In this document: positions 9,503 through 19,781 of the stretch, one piece after another
How the letters are laid out: the number at the start of each line of letters is the position of its first letter
Numbering within the stretch: the first letter of the stretch is position 1
From: Linyphia triangularis
Taxonomy: Eukaryota > Arthropoda > Arachnida > Araneae > Linyphiidae
DNA: 64,000 bases
Assembly (NCBI GenBank): GCA_963978545.1
Contig: OZ021730.1
Coordinates: 9,369,796 to 9,433,795 of the forward strand
Reading direction: 5' to 3'
Notes under the pieces: model-generated
Seen by the model: only the letters and a program-made list of their open reading frames with translations
Databases searched by the model: none
What the model was told of the DNA's origin: nothing
Translations under genes and position numbers: made by a program

Positions 9503-10282
9503 CCATTGCGTTGTTTCAAGTGTCAAAAGTTCGGGCACTCGAAAAACGCGTGTAGAGGTTCTCAGGAAATATGTGCAGTGTGTGGCAGCGCTGACCATCC
9601 AAGCGATGGCTGCAAAGATGAACCCTCATGCGTTAACTGTTCTGGAAACCATCCATCTTTTTCCAGACAGTGCCCAAAATGGAAGGAAGAAAATGAAATC
9701 CAAAAGATCAAAACAAATAATAATATTTCCTATCCAGAAGCCCGAACCATATACACAAATACCGTAACCAATTCAATGGCCAATAAAATAGCAAAAACAA
9801 TTGTACCTAAACCAACCCAAGTAAAATCCGTAACTACACAAACCGATATCCACATCCCAAATTCCCCAATGTCCCGAGAGCAACTTCTCAAATGCTTCTC
9901 CTCACCTGCCAAACTCAATACATCTTCTTCTCAAACAAACCCAATTCAAGGTAGCTCTAAGCTTCTTGAAAACCCACCCAAAACTTCTGCAAAACCTAAA
10001 ATAAACAAGAAACAATCAGAAAAAAAGCAATTAAATAAACCTGGAGATGCCTTAAAATATAAAGTACAATCAAAGATACAATCAAATTCACAAATAAAAA
10101 ACAAACAAAGAAAGAAAACTAAATCTGACACATCGGGGACATCAACCGATGAGGAATCTGATGTCATCTCGGGTCTATCTGAGCCAGGTGACATGGAGGT
10201 CGAGCCAGGCCTCGAGACCCCTGCTCTTCTTCATCCGAGGAGCAAGTCTAAGGACCGTCGGATAAGTAATCCTTCCAAGTAA
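9503..10282 (+). pseudogene. NL2 ORF1, C-terminal half with zinc knuckles
   Basis: Continuation of the ORF1 interrupted by NL2n. It has the three knuckles (CFKCQKFGHSKNAC, CAVCGSADHPSDGC, CVNCSGNHPSFSRQC), then a long basic, Ser/Thr-rich tail and an acidic end close to ISGLSEPGDMEVE. It stops with TAA at 10280-10282, eight bases before the ORF2 ATG. An open frame begins in the LINE tail at 9440, but that start is artificial. Apart from the insertion this ORF1 appears undamaged. Confidence 0.85.
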
Positions 10283-10290
10283 CATTCAAT

Positions 10291-11402
10291 ATGTTATCTT
10301 GGAATTGTCGTGGTTTCCATCACAATTCGGTAGATATAAAACATCTTGTAGATTTACACAAACCTGTCTGTTTCTGCTTGCAAGAGACGCTCTTGAAGCC
10401 TTTCCAGAGCTCTCTTGTTAAGGGGTATAGTCCTCTACGTAAGGACTACCTCAACGGCGACAGAGCTAGCGGTGGTGTTGCTATATTCACTTCTAATACC
10501 AGTCCATCCACCCCGCTATTGCTCACGACCTCATTACAAGCTGTTGCCGTTCGAGTTACTGTGAAAAATGTATTGGTAACAGTTTGCTCTATCTATCTCC
10601 CCCCCTAATCGTAACATCCGACAAACAGAACTAGACAGGCTTTGTGACCAGCTTCCACCCCCTATTATTTTAATGGGGGATTTCAATGGTCACAATCCTC
10701 TTTGGGGCAGCCCTGACACCAACCATCGTGGAAGACAGATTGAAAAATTTATACAAGACCAAAATCTCTGTCTTCTGAATGATGGGCAAAATACTTACTT
10801 TCACACCCCATCGAGGACGTTTCATGCCATCGATCTTGTCTTGTGTTCGCCATCACTCCTACATCTATGGTCTTTTCATGTCGAACGGGATCCTCACCAT
10901 AGTGATCATTTCCCCGTTCGTCTGGAAATGTTAGGAGGCGGTGCTGTTCCCTCTTTTCGTATCCCTCGGTTTAAAATAGAAGCTGCAGATTGGGAACAGT
11001 TTTCTTCTGCCGTCGATTTCTCAGACGAGATGGTGAACCAAGATAACATCGATGACGCTGTAAATTCTGTCACACAGGCCATTCTGGAAGCTGCACGCAT
11101 TTCCATACCTATGACATCTACTAAGCTACTGAAAATTCCAAAACCGTGGTGGAACCACGACTGTAAAATTGCACATAAAAAGCGAAGGAAGGCTTGGGGT
11201 ATTTTTCGCCGATACCCCACAGAAAACAACCTCATTGCTTTTAAACGTGCCCGAGCTGAAGCTCGTAGGATCCGCCGGCGTAGCCAGAAGGATTCTTGGA
11301 TGCTTTATGTCAGTACTATAACATCAAATACCTCTGCTAAAAGGGTCTGGAATAAAGTAAATAAAATTAAGGGACAATATCCCAGACACTCTATTTCTGT
11401 CC
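10291..11402 (+). pseudogene. NL2 ORF2, endonuclease part, frameshifted
   Basis: First third of the family-B replicase. It opens at ATG 10291 (MLSWNCRGFHH) with the endonuclease motifs LQETLL and, after a frame change, GDFNGHNPLWG and SDHFPVRLE. The frame breaks at the C-run 10599-10605: seven Cs here against six at the same place in NL5, just after the SIYLPP motif. The second frame runs to 11400, where NL3 begins inside the sequence before the reverse transcriptase. The 15-bp target copy is 11388-11402, repeated at 17076-17090. Confidence 0.85.
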
Positions 11403-12034
11403 CCCTCAGGGGGTTTACTTTCTATAAGTAAACACGGGCTTCACAACCCCGAGGTACCCCAGTGATCTTTTCCTTCTTCTGTGTTATCTTCTCTTTTTAA
11501 GTTTGGTATTTTTCTTTTGAGTTCTTTTCTCCCTCGTTGTGGTTGCCTCTACTGAGGTGAGGGGTCCCCTTGAGAAGCTTTTTGCCGCCCTGTAGCTGTC
11601 AGCTCCTCTCGGGCATTTAATCACCCACGTGTTTGCCGTGCGTGGAGACCCGTGTCCCTGGAAAGGGGGATCCTGGTAGTTGAGGGACGACATACTGTGC
11701 CAACACACTACTTCGGCCTTTGCTTCAGGTAAACGGGAGGTGCACATTGGTCCCGTGTGCATCAATCGGCTGGTCGTTTGACTTCGTCGGCGGCTAGGGA
11801 TCAAGCAAGTGATCCGTTTTCCGGGAATCTCGTTAAGGGTGGAGACTTCACCGGGGCCGAATTGCCTGCGTATAGACCCTGGACAACCTGGTAGTGGATA
11901 GCCGAGCGCGCTTGTTTAGTTTTCCTTTTGTTCCTTTTTCTGGTTTTTGGTGCTTGCCGGCATCCTCTATCCCTTTCTTTTGTGGACTCCATGGTGGGTG
12001 GGACTCCAGAGTCTGAATTTTTTCCCTTTCTCTC
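11403..12034 (+). promoter_or_regulatory. NL3 5' UTR
   Basis: Leader with the CCCTCAGGGGG start, the TTTACTT-TCTAT-AAGTAAA hairpin and the conserved block at about 11530-11800. It differs at scattered sites from the others (for example GTTTGACTTCGTCGG instead of GTCCGACTTCGTCGG), yet the short CCGAC/GTCGG-type stem can still form with wobble pairs. The end, GGACTCCATGGTGGGTGGGA, is shared with NL1, NL2 and NL5. Confidence 0.72.
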
Positions 12035-13204
12035 ATGGCAACAAATTTTACAACTTCTTCTCCTTCATTGGAGCAACCATCGTTACAATCTCTAAATAAT
12101 GCTCGATTCTTCGTAATGAAAAGATCTGAGGGTTCCTTTTTCAATGTTTCCCCCTTTTTAATAGAAAAAGGTATTTCTGGTTCTATTGGTGAAGCTAAAT
12201 CAATCAGCAAAATGCGTACTGGAGATCTTCTTATTGAAGTTTCTTCAGATAAGCAAGCTGCCTCTTTATTAAAATTGACTTCACTTGCAAACTTGCCTGT
12301 AAATGTTTCTCCTCATGGTAATTTAAACTTCTCTCGTGGTGTGATTTCGGCTCCAGATTTATTGCATGTTCCGGAATCGGAAATACTGGAAAATCTTCGG
12401 GATCAGAAGGTGTGCAAGGTGGCACGTATAACTATGAGGCGTGATGGTGAGATAATGAACACCAAACACATCATCCTGACCTTTGAGACGCCTATTCTAC
12501 CTCAACATATTAAGGTCGCATATTTAAGGTGTTCCATCCGCCCATACATTCCTAACCCCTTGCGATGTTTCCATTGCCAACAATTTGGCCATTCCAAGTT
12601 AACATGTCGAAGTCCCCCTAAATGTGCTCGCTGCGCAAAAGAGGGTCATGACAGTGAAAACTGCAGAGCAGAAGAACGATGTGTCAATTGTAACGGTGAC
12701 CATCCTTCCTATTCTCGTACATGCCCAACCTGGAAACTTGAGAAAGAAATCACAGCTACAAAATTCAAGGACAATATTTCATACCCGGAAGCGCGACGAA
12801 AAGTAACATCTCGAACGCCGGTGCCCGGGAAGAGCTACTCATCTTCCACTCAAGTAGCAATGAAAACCACTAGTACACAAACTGAAACGTTTAACATGTT
12901 TGCTAATTCACCATCCACTAGCACATCAAAACCAGTATCTAAATTTTCTAACACGCAAGTATTGTCCCCTTTAAATAGCTCTCACAAACAACTTGGATCT
13001 AAGACAAAAATTGCCAAATCTAAAGCTGTTCAAGCTTTAAAACTGAAATCAGCGAGAGAATCCAGCTCTCGCAAATTTAGAAATCCTTTCAGGATACCCA
13101 CGTTGGATGAAGATCTAATGCATCTGCATCCATCTGATGATGAAGAGGCGTTGCTGCGTGGGGATTCTGATGATTGTGCCATGACAACTTCCCCCATTCA
13201 ATAA
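12035..13204 (+). CDS. NL3 ORF1: Gag-like protein
   Basis: Intact 389-residue ORF1 (MATNFTTSSPS...). Order: an N-terminal conserved domain with SPFLIEKGISG and a LILTFE-like strand; three zinc knuckles at about residues 180-230 (CFHCQQFGHSKLTC, CARCAKEGHDSENC, CVNCNGDHPSYSRTC); a Ser/Thr/Lys-rich tail; and an acidic end (HPSDDEE). It should bind the element RNA and form the particle that ORF2 protein joins. Its TAA stop at 13202-13204 overlaps the ORF2 ATG by one base (TAATG), as in NL1. Confidence 0.92.
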   Translation: MATNFTTSSPSLEQPSLQSLNNARFFVMKRSEGSFFNVSPFLIEKGISGSIGEAKSISKMRTGDLLIEVSSDKQAASLLKLTSLANLPVNVSPHGNLNFSRGVISAPDLLHVPESEILENLRDQKVCKVARITMRRDGEIMNTKHIILTFETPILPQHIKVAYLRCSIRPYIPNPLRCFHCQQFGHSKLTCRSPPKCARCAKEGHDSENCRAEERCVNCNGDHPSYSRTCPTWKLEKEITATKFKDNISYPEARRKVTSRTPVPGKSYSSSTQVAMKTTSTQTETFNMFANSPSTSTSKPVSKFSNTQVLSPLNSSHKQLGSKTKIAKSKAVQALKLKSARESSSRKFRNPFRIPTLDEDLMHLHPSDDEEALLRGDSDDCAMTTSPIQ

Positions 13205-16200
13205 TGGCTTTTATTTCTTGGAACTGCCGTGGTTTGCGGTCTAGAACGGATGACTTGAAATCCATCATCTCAACATACCATCCAGCATGTGTTGCGCTTC
13301 AGGAAACGTTTTTGAAGTCCACTCACTCTATGAAGATACGTAGATATAGTTCTGTACGAAAAGATCTGGATTCTGGTTCTACAGTGTCTGGCGGTGTATG
13401 TATTTTTACTTCCCATGATTATCCCAGCACTGTAGTACCATTGCGTACACCTTTACAAGCAGTGGCTGTGAGAATTCACATCCAGTCTCTTATCACAGTC
13501 TGCTGTCTATATCTACCGCCGCATGCTAACATCCGTCAACATGATTTGAATGACCTTTTGGATCAGCTGCCTGCCCCTTTTTTGCTTCTTGGTGACTTGA
13601 ATGGTCACAGTACGTTGTGGGGAAATGATGACACGAACCCTCGTGGACAACAGATTGAGGACCTGCTCTCTGATTACCATCTTTGCCTGCTTAATAACGA
13701 GGAGAAGACCTATTTTCATCAACCCACGCGAACTTTTCACTCAATTGACCTAGCTATCTGTTCACCTGCACTTCTACCTTTTTTAAATTTCGCTGTTGAC
13801 AGTGATTTGCACAACAGCGATCATTTCCCTTTACTCATCAGTCATATTAATAGTACTAGTAATAGGCTTCACCCATCTACGTACTTATACAAACGAGCCG
13901 ATTGGGGTGTATTTGGGGAAGAAGCAGTGATAACAGAAGCGATGGTAACTGTTGATGATATCAATCATGCTGTGCATAACGTCACCGAAAGTATCATAGG
14001 GGCAGCGGAAATTGCTATCCCTAAGAGTTCATCCCGTGTGATTAAGCACTACAAACCATGGTGGAATAATGAGTGCCAAACGGCATACAAGAAACAGAGG
14101 AAGTTGTGGGGTATCTTTCGGCGATACCCAAGTACTCAGAATCTCATTGCATTTAAAAAGGCCAAGGCATTTGCAAGAAAAGTCCGACGCCATAGTCAGA
14201 AGGAGTCATGGAAGAATTATGTGTCTTCAATAACATCTTCGACATCTAGTAAGCAATTGTGGAAGAAGGTCAAGGCAGCAAACGGTTTATATTCGGAATT
14301 TTCCTGTCCGATTTTAGAAACCAGAGGCGCCACTTATTCTTCCGTAGAGGATGTAGCTAACGTCATCGGTGAAGCTTTTGAAAAAGTGTCTAGCTCTGAA
14401 TCTTACAATCCAACTTTTTTGGTTGTTAAAAATCGTGCTGAGCAGACACCTATCAACTTCAAAAGCAAACTCTCTCTACCATACAACTGCGACTTCAAGA
14501 TGTTCGAATTGAAACGATCTTTATCAAAGGCACACAACACTAGTCCAGGTCCAGATCAAATTGGTTACGACATGCTCAGGCATTTAAAACAAGACTCCAT
14601 CTCAAATATCCTTCTCCTCTTTAATAGAATCTGGAGGGAGCAGACCTTCCCTTCAGCATGGAGAGAAGCTGTCGTTATTCCAATTCTGAAACCTGGTAAA
14701 GATCCCAAAGATCCTCTGAATTATCGGCCGATAGCTTTAACCAGTTGTCTTTGCAAGACCTTTGAGCGCATGGTCAATGCCCGTCTCATTTATGTCCTGG
14801 AAAAGAACAAATGCATTTCTCCTTTCCAGAGTGGGTTCAGACGTGGCCGGTCCACTTCGGACAACATTCTCTTTCTGGAAACGGAGATTCGTAATGCATT
14901 TGTAAGGAGAAACCATTTAGTTTCAATTTTCTTTGATGTCGAGAAGGCATATGATCGCACTTGGCGATATGGAATTCTGCGTACCTTGTTCGACTTTGGT
15001 TTTAGAGGTAACTTACCTGTTTTTATTTTTAACTTTTTAGCCTCGCGTGTTTTTAGAGTCAGAATTGGTTCTACCTTTTCGCGTGATTTTATTCAAGCTG
15101 AGGGCGTCCCTCAAGGAAGCATTTTAAGTGTTACTCTTTTTAACCTTCATTTTAGTCAAATTCTTCAGAAGCTTCAGCCATCTGTTCGCGGAACACTGTA
15201 CGTTGACGATCTTCAGATCTCATGTCAAGGAACTAACATGCGTCATATTGAAAGGCAACTTCAAACTGCGGTTAACAATCTTGTTCAGTGGTGTGATCAG
15301 AACGGCCATACACTTTCTCCTACGAAGAGCAACTGTGTCCATTTCTGCAGAAAAAGGAACCTCCATCCTGATCCTGCTATCCATATTCGCAACACCCCCA
15401 TCCCTGTTGTTAATGAGATACGTTTCCTTGGAGTGAATTTTGACAGTAAACTGACTTTTCTTCCGCATGTTCTCTCTCTACGTAAGAAGTGCGAAAAGTC
15501 ATTGAACATCCTCAAAGTGCTGTCTAATACATCTTGGGGTGCTGATCGCACATCCTTACTCCGAGTGTATCAGTCGATCATTCTATCTCGTATCGACTAT
15601 GGATGTATTGCCTATGGTTCAGCTCGAGACTCCGTCTTGCGCAGATTGGACACCATTCACAACTCGGCCATGAGGATATGCTCTGGTGCATTTAGAACAT
15701 CACCTATTTCTAGTCTGGCCATAGAATGCTACCAGCTTCCTCTTGATCTCAGAAGGAAAAAGTTGGCGATCAATTTTTATTTTAAAGTTTTATCCATGTC
15801 CTCTCACCCTTTGAAACCCATGATCCTTGCTCCTAATTTGAATCGCCTTTATGTTGCTCGCCCATCTCACATTCTTCCGTTTAGTGAACGGGTTAAAACT
15901 ATACTTAACAATACAGACTTGAGTGATGTTACTGTGCAGATAAACGAAGGCATATGGTTCCCACCATGGGATTTTTCATCTTTCCCTCATTTTAACCCCT
16001 TCATTTCACATTTTAAATCTGATACTGCTCCAGCCATTTACCAACAGTTATTCCATCAACACAGCTGTCAGTATAGTACATACTTGCCAGTATTTACTGA
16101 TGGGTCGAAAGGAATAGGATACGTCGGTTGTGGTGTCATTCTTGATAACACAACTCATAGCTACAGGCTTCATCCTTCCTGTTCTGTATACACTGCCGAA

Positions 16201-16881
16201 GCAGTGGCAATTTCCCAAGCCCTCCAACTAATATCTAGGAGTCCCCATCGTAATTTCTGCATATACACAGACAGTATGAGTGTATTAAAGCAGCTGGAGC
16301 ACTATGACACTAACTGCCATCCAGTAGTGTCATATATTTTTAACATTTTAAAATCAATTAGAAATGAAGGCTTTGATATTGTTTTTTGTTGGGTGCCGAG
16401 TCACGTAGGTATTAAAGGTAACGAGCTTGCTGATAGCGCTGCAAAGGCAGCTTCTGTCATATTGCAACATGCCGTTCCATTAGTTGACATAAAGGCGTAC
16501 ACCAAGAAGTTCTTTAACTCCTTGTGGCAAGAATCTTGGGATATGCAACTCAGCAACAAGTTGCACTCCATTAAACCCACCATTCATCAGTGGACCATTG
16601 CACCAATGCGGAAGACTGACGTTAAATTGACAAGACTCCGTATTGGACACACTCGTTTCACTCACCGTCATCTTTTATTGGGGGAAAATCCTCCATTTTG
16701 TCTTTCTTGTCAAACTGATTTTACTGTTTTTCATATTTTAATTGTCTGTCCTGCTTTTAATCAACAACGCCTTAAATATTTTAATAGCACAATTTTAAAC
16801 TTGCACGATTTGATTGGAGAAAATCCCCATTCAAATCTTTTTTCATTTTTAAATGACATTGGGTTTTTAAATCACATCTAG
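13204..16881 (+). CDS. NL3 ORF2: endonuclease-RT-RNase H polyprotein
   Basis: Intact 1225-residue replicase. I start it at 13204 (MAFISWNCRG), where TAATG overlaps the ORF1 stop; the frame is open from 13174, but those ten codons lie inside ORF1. Endonuclease: SWNCRG, LQETF, LLLGDLNGHS (Leu where relatives have Phe), SDHFP. Reverse transcriptase: RPIALTSC, FFDVEKAYD, EGVPQGS, YVDD. RNase H: FTDGSK, an E in VYTAEAV, a D in IYTDS, WVPSHVG..GNELAD. The C-terminal finger is CLSCQTDFTVFHILIVC. All catalytic residues I can identify are present. Nested in NL2, so it is younger than that element. Confidence 0.95.
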   Translation: MAFISWNCRGLRSRTDDLKSIISTYHPACVALQETFLKSTHSMKIRRYSSVRKDLDSGSTVSGGVCIFTSHDYPSTVVPLRTPLQAVAVRIHIQSLITVCCLYLPPHANIRQHDLNDLLDQLPAPFLLLGDLNGHSTLWGNDDTNPRGQQIEDLLSDYHLCLLNNEEKTYFHQPTRTFHSIDLAICSPALLPFLNFAVDSDLHNSDHFPLLISHINSTSNRLHPSTYLYKRADWGVFGEEAVITEAMVTVDDINHAVHNVTESIIGAAEIAIPKSSSRVIKHYKPWWNNECQTAYKKQRKLWGIFRRYPSTQNLIAFKKAKAFARKVRRHSQKESWKNYVSSITSSTSSKQLWKKVKAANGLYSEFSCPILETRGATYSSVEDVANVIGEAFEKVSSSESYNPTFLVVKNRAEQTPINFKSKLSLPYNCDFKMFELKRSLSKAHNTSPGPDQIGYDMLRHLKQDSISNILLLFNRIWREQTFPSAWREAVVIPILKPGKDPKDPLNYRPIALTSCLCKTFERMVNARLIYVLEKNKCISPFQSGFRRGRSTSDNILFLETEIRNAFVRRNHLVSIFFDVEKAYDRTWRYGILRTLFDFGFRGNLPVFIFNFLASRVFRVRIGSTFSRDFIQAEGVPQGSILSVTLFNLHFSQILQKLQPSVRGTLYVDDLQISCQGTNMRHIERQLQTAVNNLVQWCDQNGHTLSPTKSNCVHFCRKRNLHPDPAIHIRNTPIPVVNEIRFLGVNFDSKLTFLPHVLSLRKKCEKSLNILKVLSNTSWGADRTSLLRVYQSIILSRIDYGCIAYGSARDSVLRRLDTIHNSAMRICSGAFRTSPISSLAIECYQLPLDLRRKKLAINFYFKVLSMSSHPLKPMILAPNLNRLYVARPSHILPFSERVKTILNNTDLSDVTVQINEGIWFPPWDFSSFPHFNPFISHFKSDTAPAIYQQLFHQHSCQYSTYLPVFTDGSKGIGYVGCGVILDNTTHSYRLHPSCSVYTAEAVAISQALQLISRSPHRNFCIYTDSMSVLKQLEHYDTNCHPVVSYIFNILKSIRNEGFDIVFCWVPSHVGIKGNELADSAAKAASVILQHAVPLVDIKAYTKKFFNSLWQESWDMQLSNKLHSIKPTIHQWTIAPMRKTDVKLTRLRIGHTRFTHRHLLLGENPPFCLSCQTDFTVFHILIVCPAFNQQRLKYFNSTILNLHDLIGENPHSNLFSFLNDIGFLNHI

Positions 16882-17014
16882 TTCCATTTTACTATTTTCG
16901 TCAAGTTGCTGGCCAACATCTTTTGTCACTCTTTTTTATATTTATACCTCTGTTTTTAGTGTTTTACATATAGGTTTTATATTTTAACTGGTTTTATTAT
17001 TTTATCTTGAGTTT

Positions 17015-17046
17015 GGCGCAGCATGTCCGAAACCGGACCTTGTGCC
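17015..17046 (+). other. 3' hairpin of NL3 with a swapped inner stem
   Basis: Outer stem GGCGCA (17015-17020) pairs with TGTGCC (17041-17046, one G-T wobble). The inner stem GTCCG (17025-17029) pairs with CGGAC (17034-17038) around an AAAC loop. Family B and A1 have GGC/GCC at the inner position instead. Keeping pairing while changing bases argues for RNA structure. The tail after it is (CAAACT)n at about 17055-17075. Confidence 0.72.
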
Positions 17047-17075
17047 ATTAAAACTAACATCAAACTCAAACTCAA

Positions 17076-18525
17076 ACTCTATTTCTGTCCTGGAGACAGA
17101 TCTGGGATTTGTTTCAGACCCTAAAGGTATTGCTGACACCCTGGCTGACTCTTTTGCTAACATATCTAGCAATTCGAATTACAAAGAGCCGTTTGCGACT
17201 ATAAAACGTAATGCTGAGAAAACCAAATTAAACTTTACATCCAACGAGTTGGAAGACTATAATGCTGATTTCACCATGGCCGAGTTAATGCGAGCTCTGT
17301 CAAATACTCGCGGCTCGGCTGTTGGTCATGATGAAATCCATTATAGTATGCTGAAACATCTCCAGCCTCTCCAACTCAAATATATTCTTCAGCTATATAA
17401 TAGGATCTGGCGAGAAAACAAATTTCCGTCAGCATGGCAACGTGCTCTTGTCATTCCAATAGTCAAGCCAGGCAAAGACGCTAAGAGTCCTTTGAGCTAC
17501 AGACCCATAGCATTGACTAGTTGCATGTGCAAACTTCTAGAAAAACTAGTCAATACTCGCCTTCTTTTTTATTTAGAGCAAAACAATTGTCTCTCTCGGT
17601 TTCAAAGTGGCATATTCATGATATCAAAATATTAAATATATTTAGCAATTTTAAAAAAAGTTTTACTCCAGATATCATTTTTACAAATTTGTTTTATTAT
17701 CATCGAGAAAATTTTTCTAATTTTAAAGCTATTTACACGGATGGGTCAAAAAGCCAGGGGCATGTCGGAGCAGCTGCAGTTCACGACAATGTCATCATGT
17801 CACGAGAACTGCACCAAAGCTGCTCTGTCTTTACAGCTGAGTCCCTTGCTATCTTGTTGGCCTTGCAATATATTTTAAGGCAAGATCATAGCCAGTGGAT
17901 TATTTATACAGATTCGAAGAGCTGTTTAGATGCATTAAATAATCCACTGAGCCAGACCCATCCTTTTATTTTAGATATTTTAAAGATCCACAAGACACTT
18001 GTCGAGAGAAATTTTAATATTCTTTTTTGTTGGATCCCAGGTCATGTGGGGATCATGGGTAACGAGCGCGCTGATTCAATTGCACGATCAGCAAGTGGAC
18101 CTAGGAGCACTTGGCTCTGCCCTGACTATGCAATAAAAGCTTGTGACACTGCTCTGTCTCTCACTTGGCAGGCCATGTGGGATGCACAGACAGCTAACAA
18201 GCTGCGTTCGTTTCAGCCCTTAGTTTCCGGATTCGCGCCCATCCAGCAATCCCGGAAAAGGGAAGTGCTTCTTACACGTCTTAGAATAGGCCACACTCGT
18301 TTTACCCATGTGCATCTTCTGCTGGCAGAAGATGCTCCCACTTGCAATTCCTGCGGTGTTTCTTTTACTGTTGTCCATATTTTGTCAGACTGTCCAACTT
18401 TTAACTCCATACGACTTCGTCTTTTTAACTCAGCTCACCCATCTTTATCTACACTTTTAAATTCACCACCTCATCATAACCTTTTTAAGTTTTTATTAGA
18501 TATTGGGTTTTATCATCTTATCTAA
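17076..18525 (+). pseudogene. NL2 ORF2 remainder: RT fragment joined to RNase H
   Basis: Resumes the NL2 replicase after NL3. From 17076 to about 17614 it encodes the start of the reverse transcriptase (IPIVKPGKDAKSP, RPIALTSCMCKLLEK, up to FQSG). It then jumps, at a short TGGCAT-like overlap, to the linker before RNase H, in another frame, and runs to the stop at 18523-18525. Motifs A-C of the RT (FFDMEKAYD, QGVPQGS, FVDD) are deleted. The RNase H part is complete (YTDGSK, IYTDSK, WIPGHVG, GNERAD) with the C-terminal finger. It is either one copy with an internal deletion or two copies fused. Confidence 0.82.
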
Positions 18526-18656
18526 AGATTTTTACTTTTTAAAATTGGTTTTGAAATTAATTTTAAATCTTTTAACTGGTAGACTCCTATAAAATTTTCG
18601 GCGCAGTTTGGCCCTAGTGTTGCCCTTGCGCCAGGAAACAAAAATACAACCAACCC

Positions 18657-19781
18657 ATTCTCTTTTGCACATGGCCGACACATTCCAATTTGGTGATCTC
18701 TGTGTTGTAAATATTGGCCTCCTGAACATCTTGAAAAGCCCTGCAGTCACCATCACCTAAATAGTTGATGTAACGTACATTACGAGTTTCTTCGGATCTT
18801 TTAAAAATCTCCATAATCCCAGCACACTCCGCCGACCAAACGGTATAGTGGTTAGCGTACTAGCTTCTAGACCGCGAGGTTGCGGGTTCGAGTCCCGTGT
18901 TGGCATGGGTGTTTGTAAATGTATGTTGGCTTGTCTAATGACGAAAGTTTCGGCGCATTATAGCCCTCGTGTTGCTGACGGCGCCAGATAATCTGAATAC
19001 AACCAACCAACCCAGCACACTCCATGCCACCGCTGGATCCCGTATAATTTTTATTGCACTGGTGAGGCACAGAGGAATCTTTTGGACAACAACAATATTT
19101 GGTGAGGCACTCAAAATCCAAAACCTTCCCAGTGTCGAGACTTGTGGTAACAACGGCATTCAATGATGTATGGCCTCTCTTTTGCCACGTACCGTCAAAG
19201 GCTGCAGATAAATTCCGTTGACCTGCTATCTCTGCACTTTCTTCCACAGCTTTCAGCATTGACTCTTCGCATGTCTTCTGAAGACCCTGAGACAGAACGT
19301 TGTACATATCTTGGAATCTTGTAGGTGGAGAAGGAAGGTTCAGAATGCCACAAAGCGTTTGAGCAGCCTTGATGCCTTTTCCAATACATCGGAACCCATA
19401 AGCTGCACGAATATTGACATCATACGCCTTGGTGTCACAATTTTTTGGAGACGTCATGGCACTTGTAGCATTGCCACAAACAGTACACATTAAAGACAGG
19501 TTTATTGCAAGACCCATGTTTTTGTTGTCACACTTGGCTGTGATGCAATTCACATTGTTACAGAATTTACACTTAGAGAAGCCTTGAATAAGAGATGATA
19601 AAATGTCCACATCTATAATAATATTGCAGTTATCATCCATTACCAAGGACTGTTTAGCAATGGAGGGAATCTTTCTTTTGGAAGCACTACATTGGGAATC
19701 GATGTTGGTTTTTTTGGCAACAGATGAATTAAATTGATTTCCACAATACTTCCGCTTACCAAAATGCCTTTTTCTTGCCAT
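18657..19781 (-). pseudogene. Kol1 transposase, truncated and split by SINE1
   Basis: Start ATG at 19781 (MARKRHFGKRKYCGN), chosen over an upstream ATG at 19823 because Kol2 and Kol3 also begin with a short basic stretch ending in GN. It has cysteine pairs (CKFC, CTVC), an IGKGIKAAQTLC helix and the motif AFDGTWQKRGHTSLN, whose Asp is the probable first catalytic residue. After SINE1 (18831-19010 plus a 13-bp duplication) comes YLGDGDCRAFQ, with the second Asp, and ECVGHVQKR. The end is cut by NL2 at 18657, so the Glu region is absent. Databases label this domain 'Mutator-like'. The TTAA duplications of its relatives argue for a Kolobok-type element (inference). Confidence 0.78.
18831..19010 (+). 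mobile_element. SINE1 (tRNA-headed), in Kol1 transposase
   Basis: Full-length SINE: tRNA-like head from GCCGACCAAACGG with an A box around TATAGTGGTTAGCG and a B box GGTTCGAGTCC, a short body, the hairpin GGCGC...GCGCC, then ATAATCTGAATAC and a CAACCAACC tail. Target CCCAGCACACTCC is duplicated at 18818-18830 and 19011-19023. It lies antisense to the transposase. Confidence 0.93.

Larger units (their letters stand above)
11403..17075 (+). mobile_element. NL3: intact full-length family-A2 non-LTR element
   Basis: Complete element with 5' UTR, two open ORFs, 3' UTR, hairpin and a (CAAACT)n tail. It is inserted in NL2 ORF2 with target ACTCTATTTCTGTCC duplicated at 11388-11402 and 17076-17090 (the outermost bases are ambiguous with the tail and the leading C run). 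ORF2 resembles NL1 over roughly three quarters of residues by eye, so A1 and A2 are sister families. With no stop or shift in 5.7 kb it is, with NL1, the best candidate here for an active copy. Confidence 0.93.
6955..18656 (+). mobile_element. NL2: family-B non-LTR element, nested and deleted
   Basis: Starts at 6955 with the CCCCTCAGGGGG end and finishes with a hairpin (18600-18632) and CCAA tail at about 18656. It is broken three ways: NL2n at 8196-9502 in ORF1; NL3 at 11403-17075 in ORF2; and at about 17614 a jump from the middle of the reverse transcriptase straight to the RNase H linker, losing roughly 1.2 kb. No matching duplication flanks its two ends: the left flank is P-like intron and the right flank is Kol1 coding sequence. 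So the present ends may come from two copies joined by the deletion. Confidence 0.8.

Noticed and set aside
13174..13203. Longer ORF2 start for NL3
   Set aside because: The ten extra codons overlap ORF1, and the TAATG junction is conserved with NL1, so 13204 is preferred.
18831..18904. tRNA gene call for SINE heads (here and in the other eight copies)
   Set aside because: The A and B boxes are good, but each copy continues into the SINE body, hairpin and tail with target duplications. The stems pair imperfectly, so these are SINE promoters rather than tRNA genes.
18867..18990. Transposase C-terminus reading TYIYKHPCQHGTRTRNLAV
   Set aside because: This is antisense SINE1 sequence translated by chance. 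The same string appears wherever this SINE is read on that strand.
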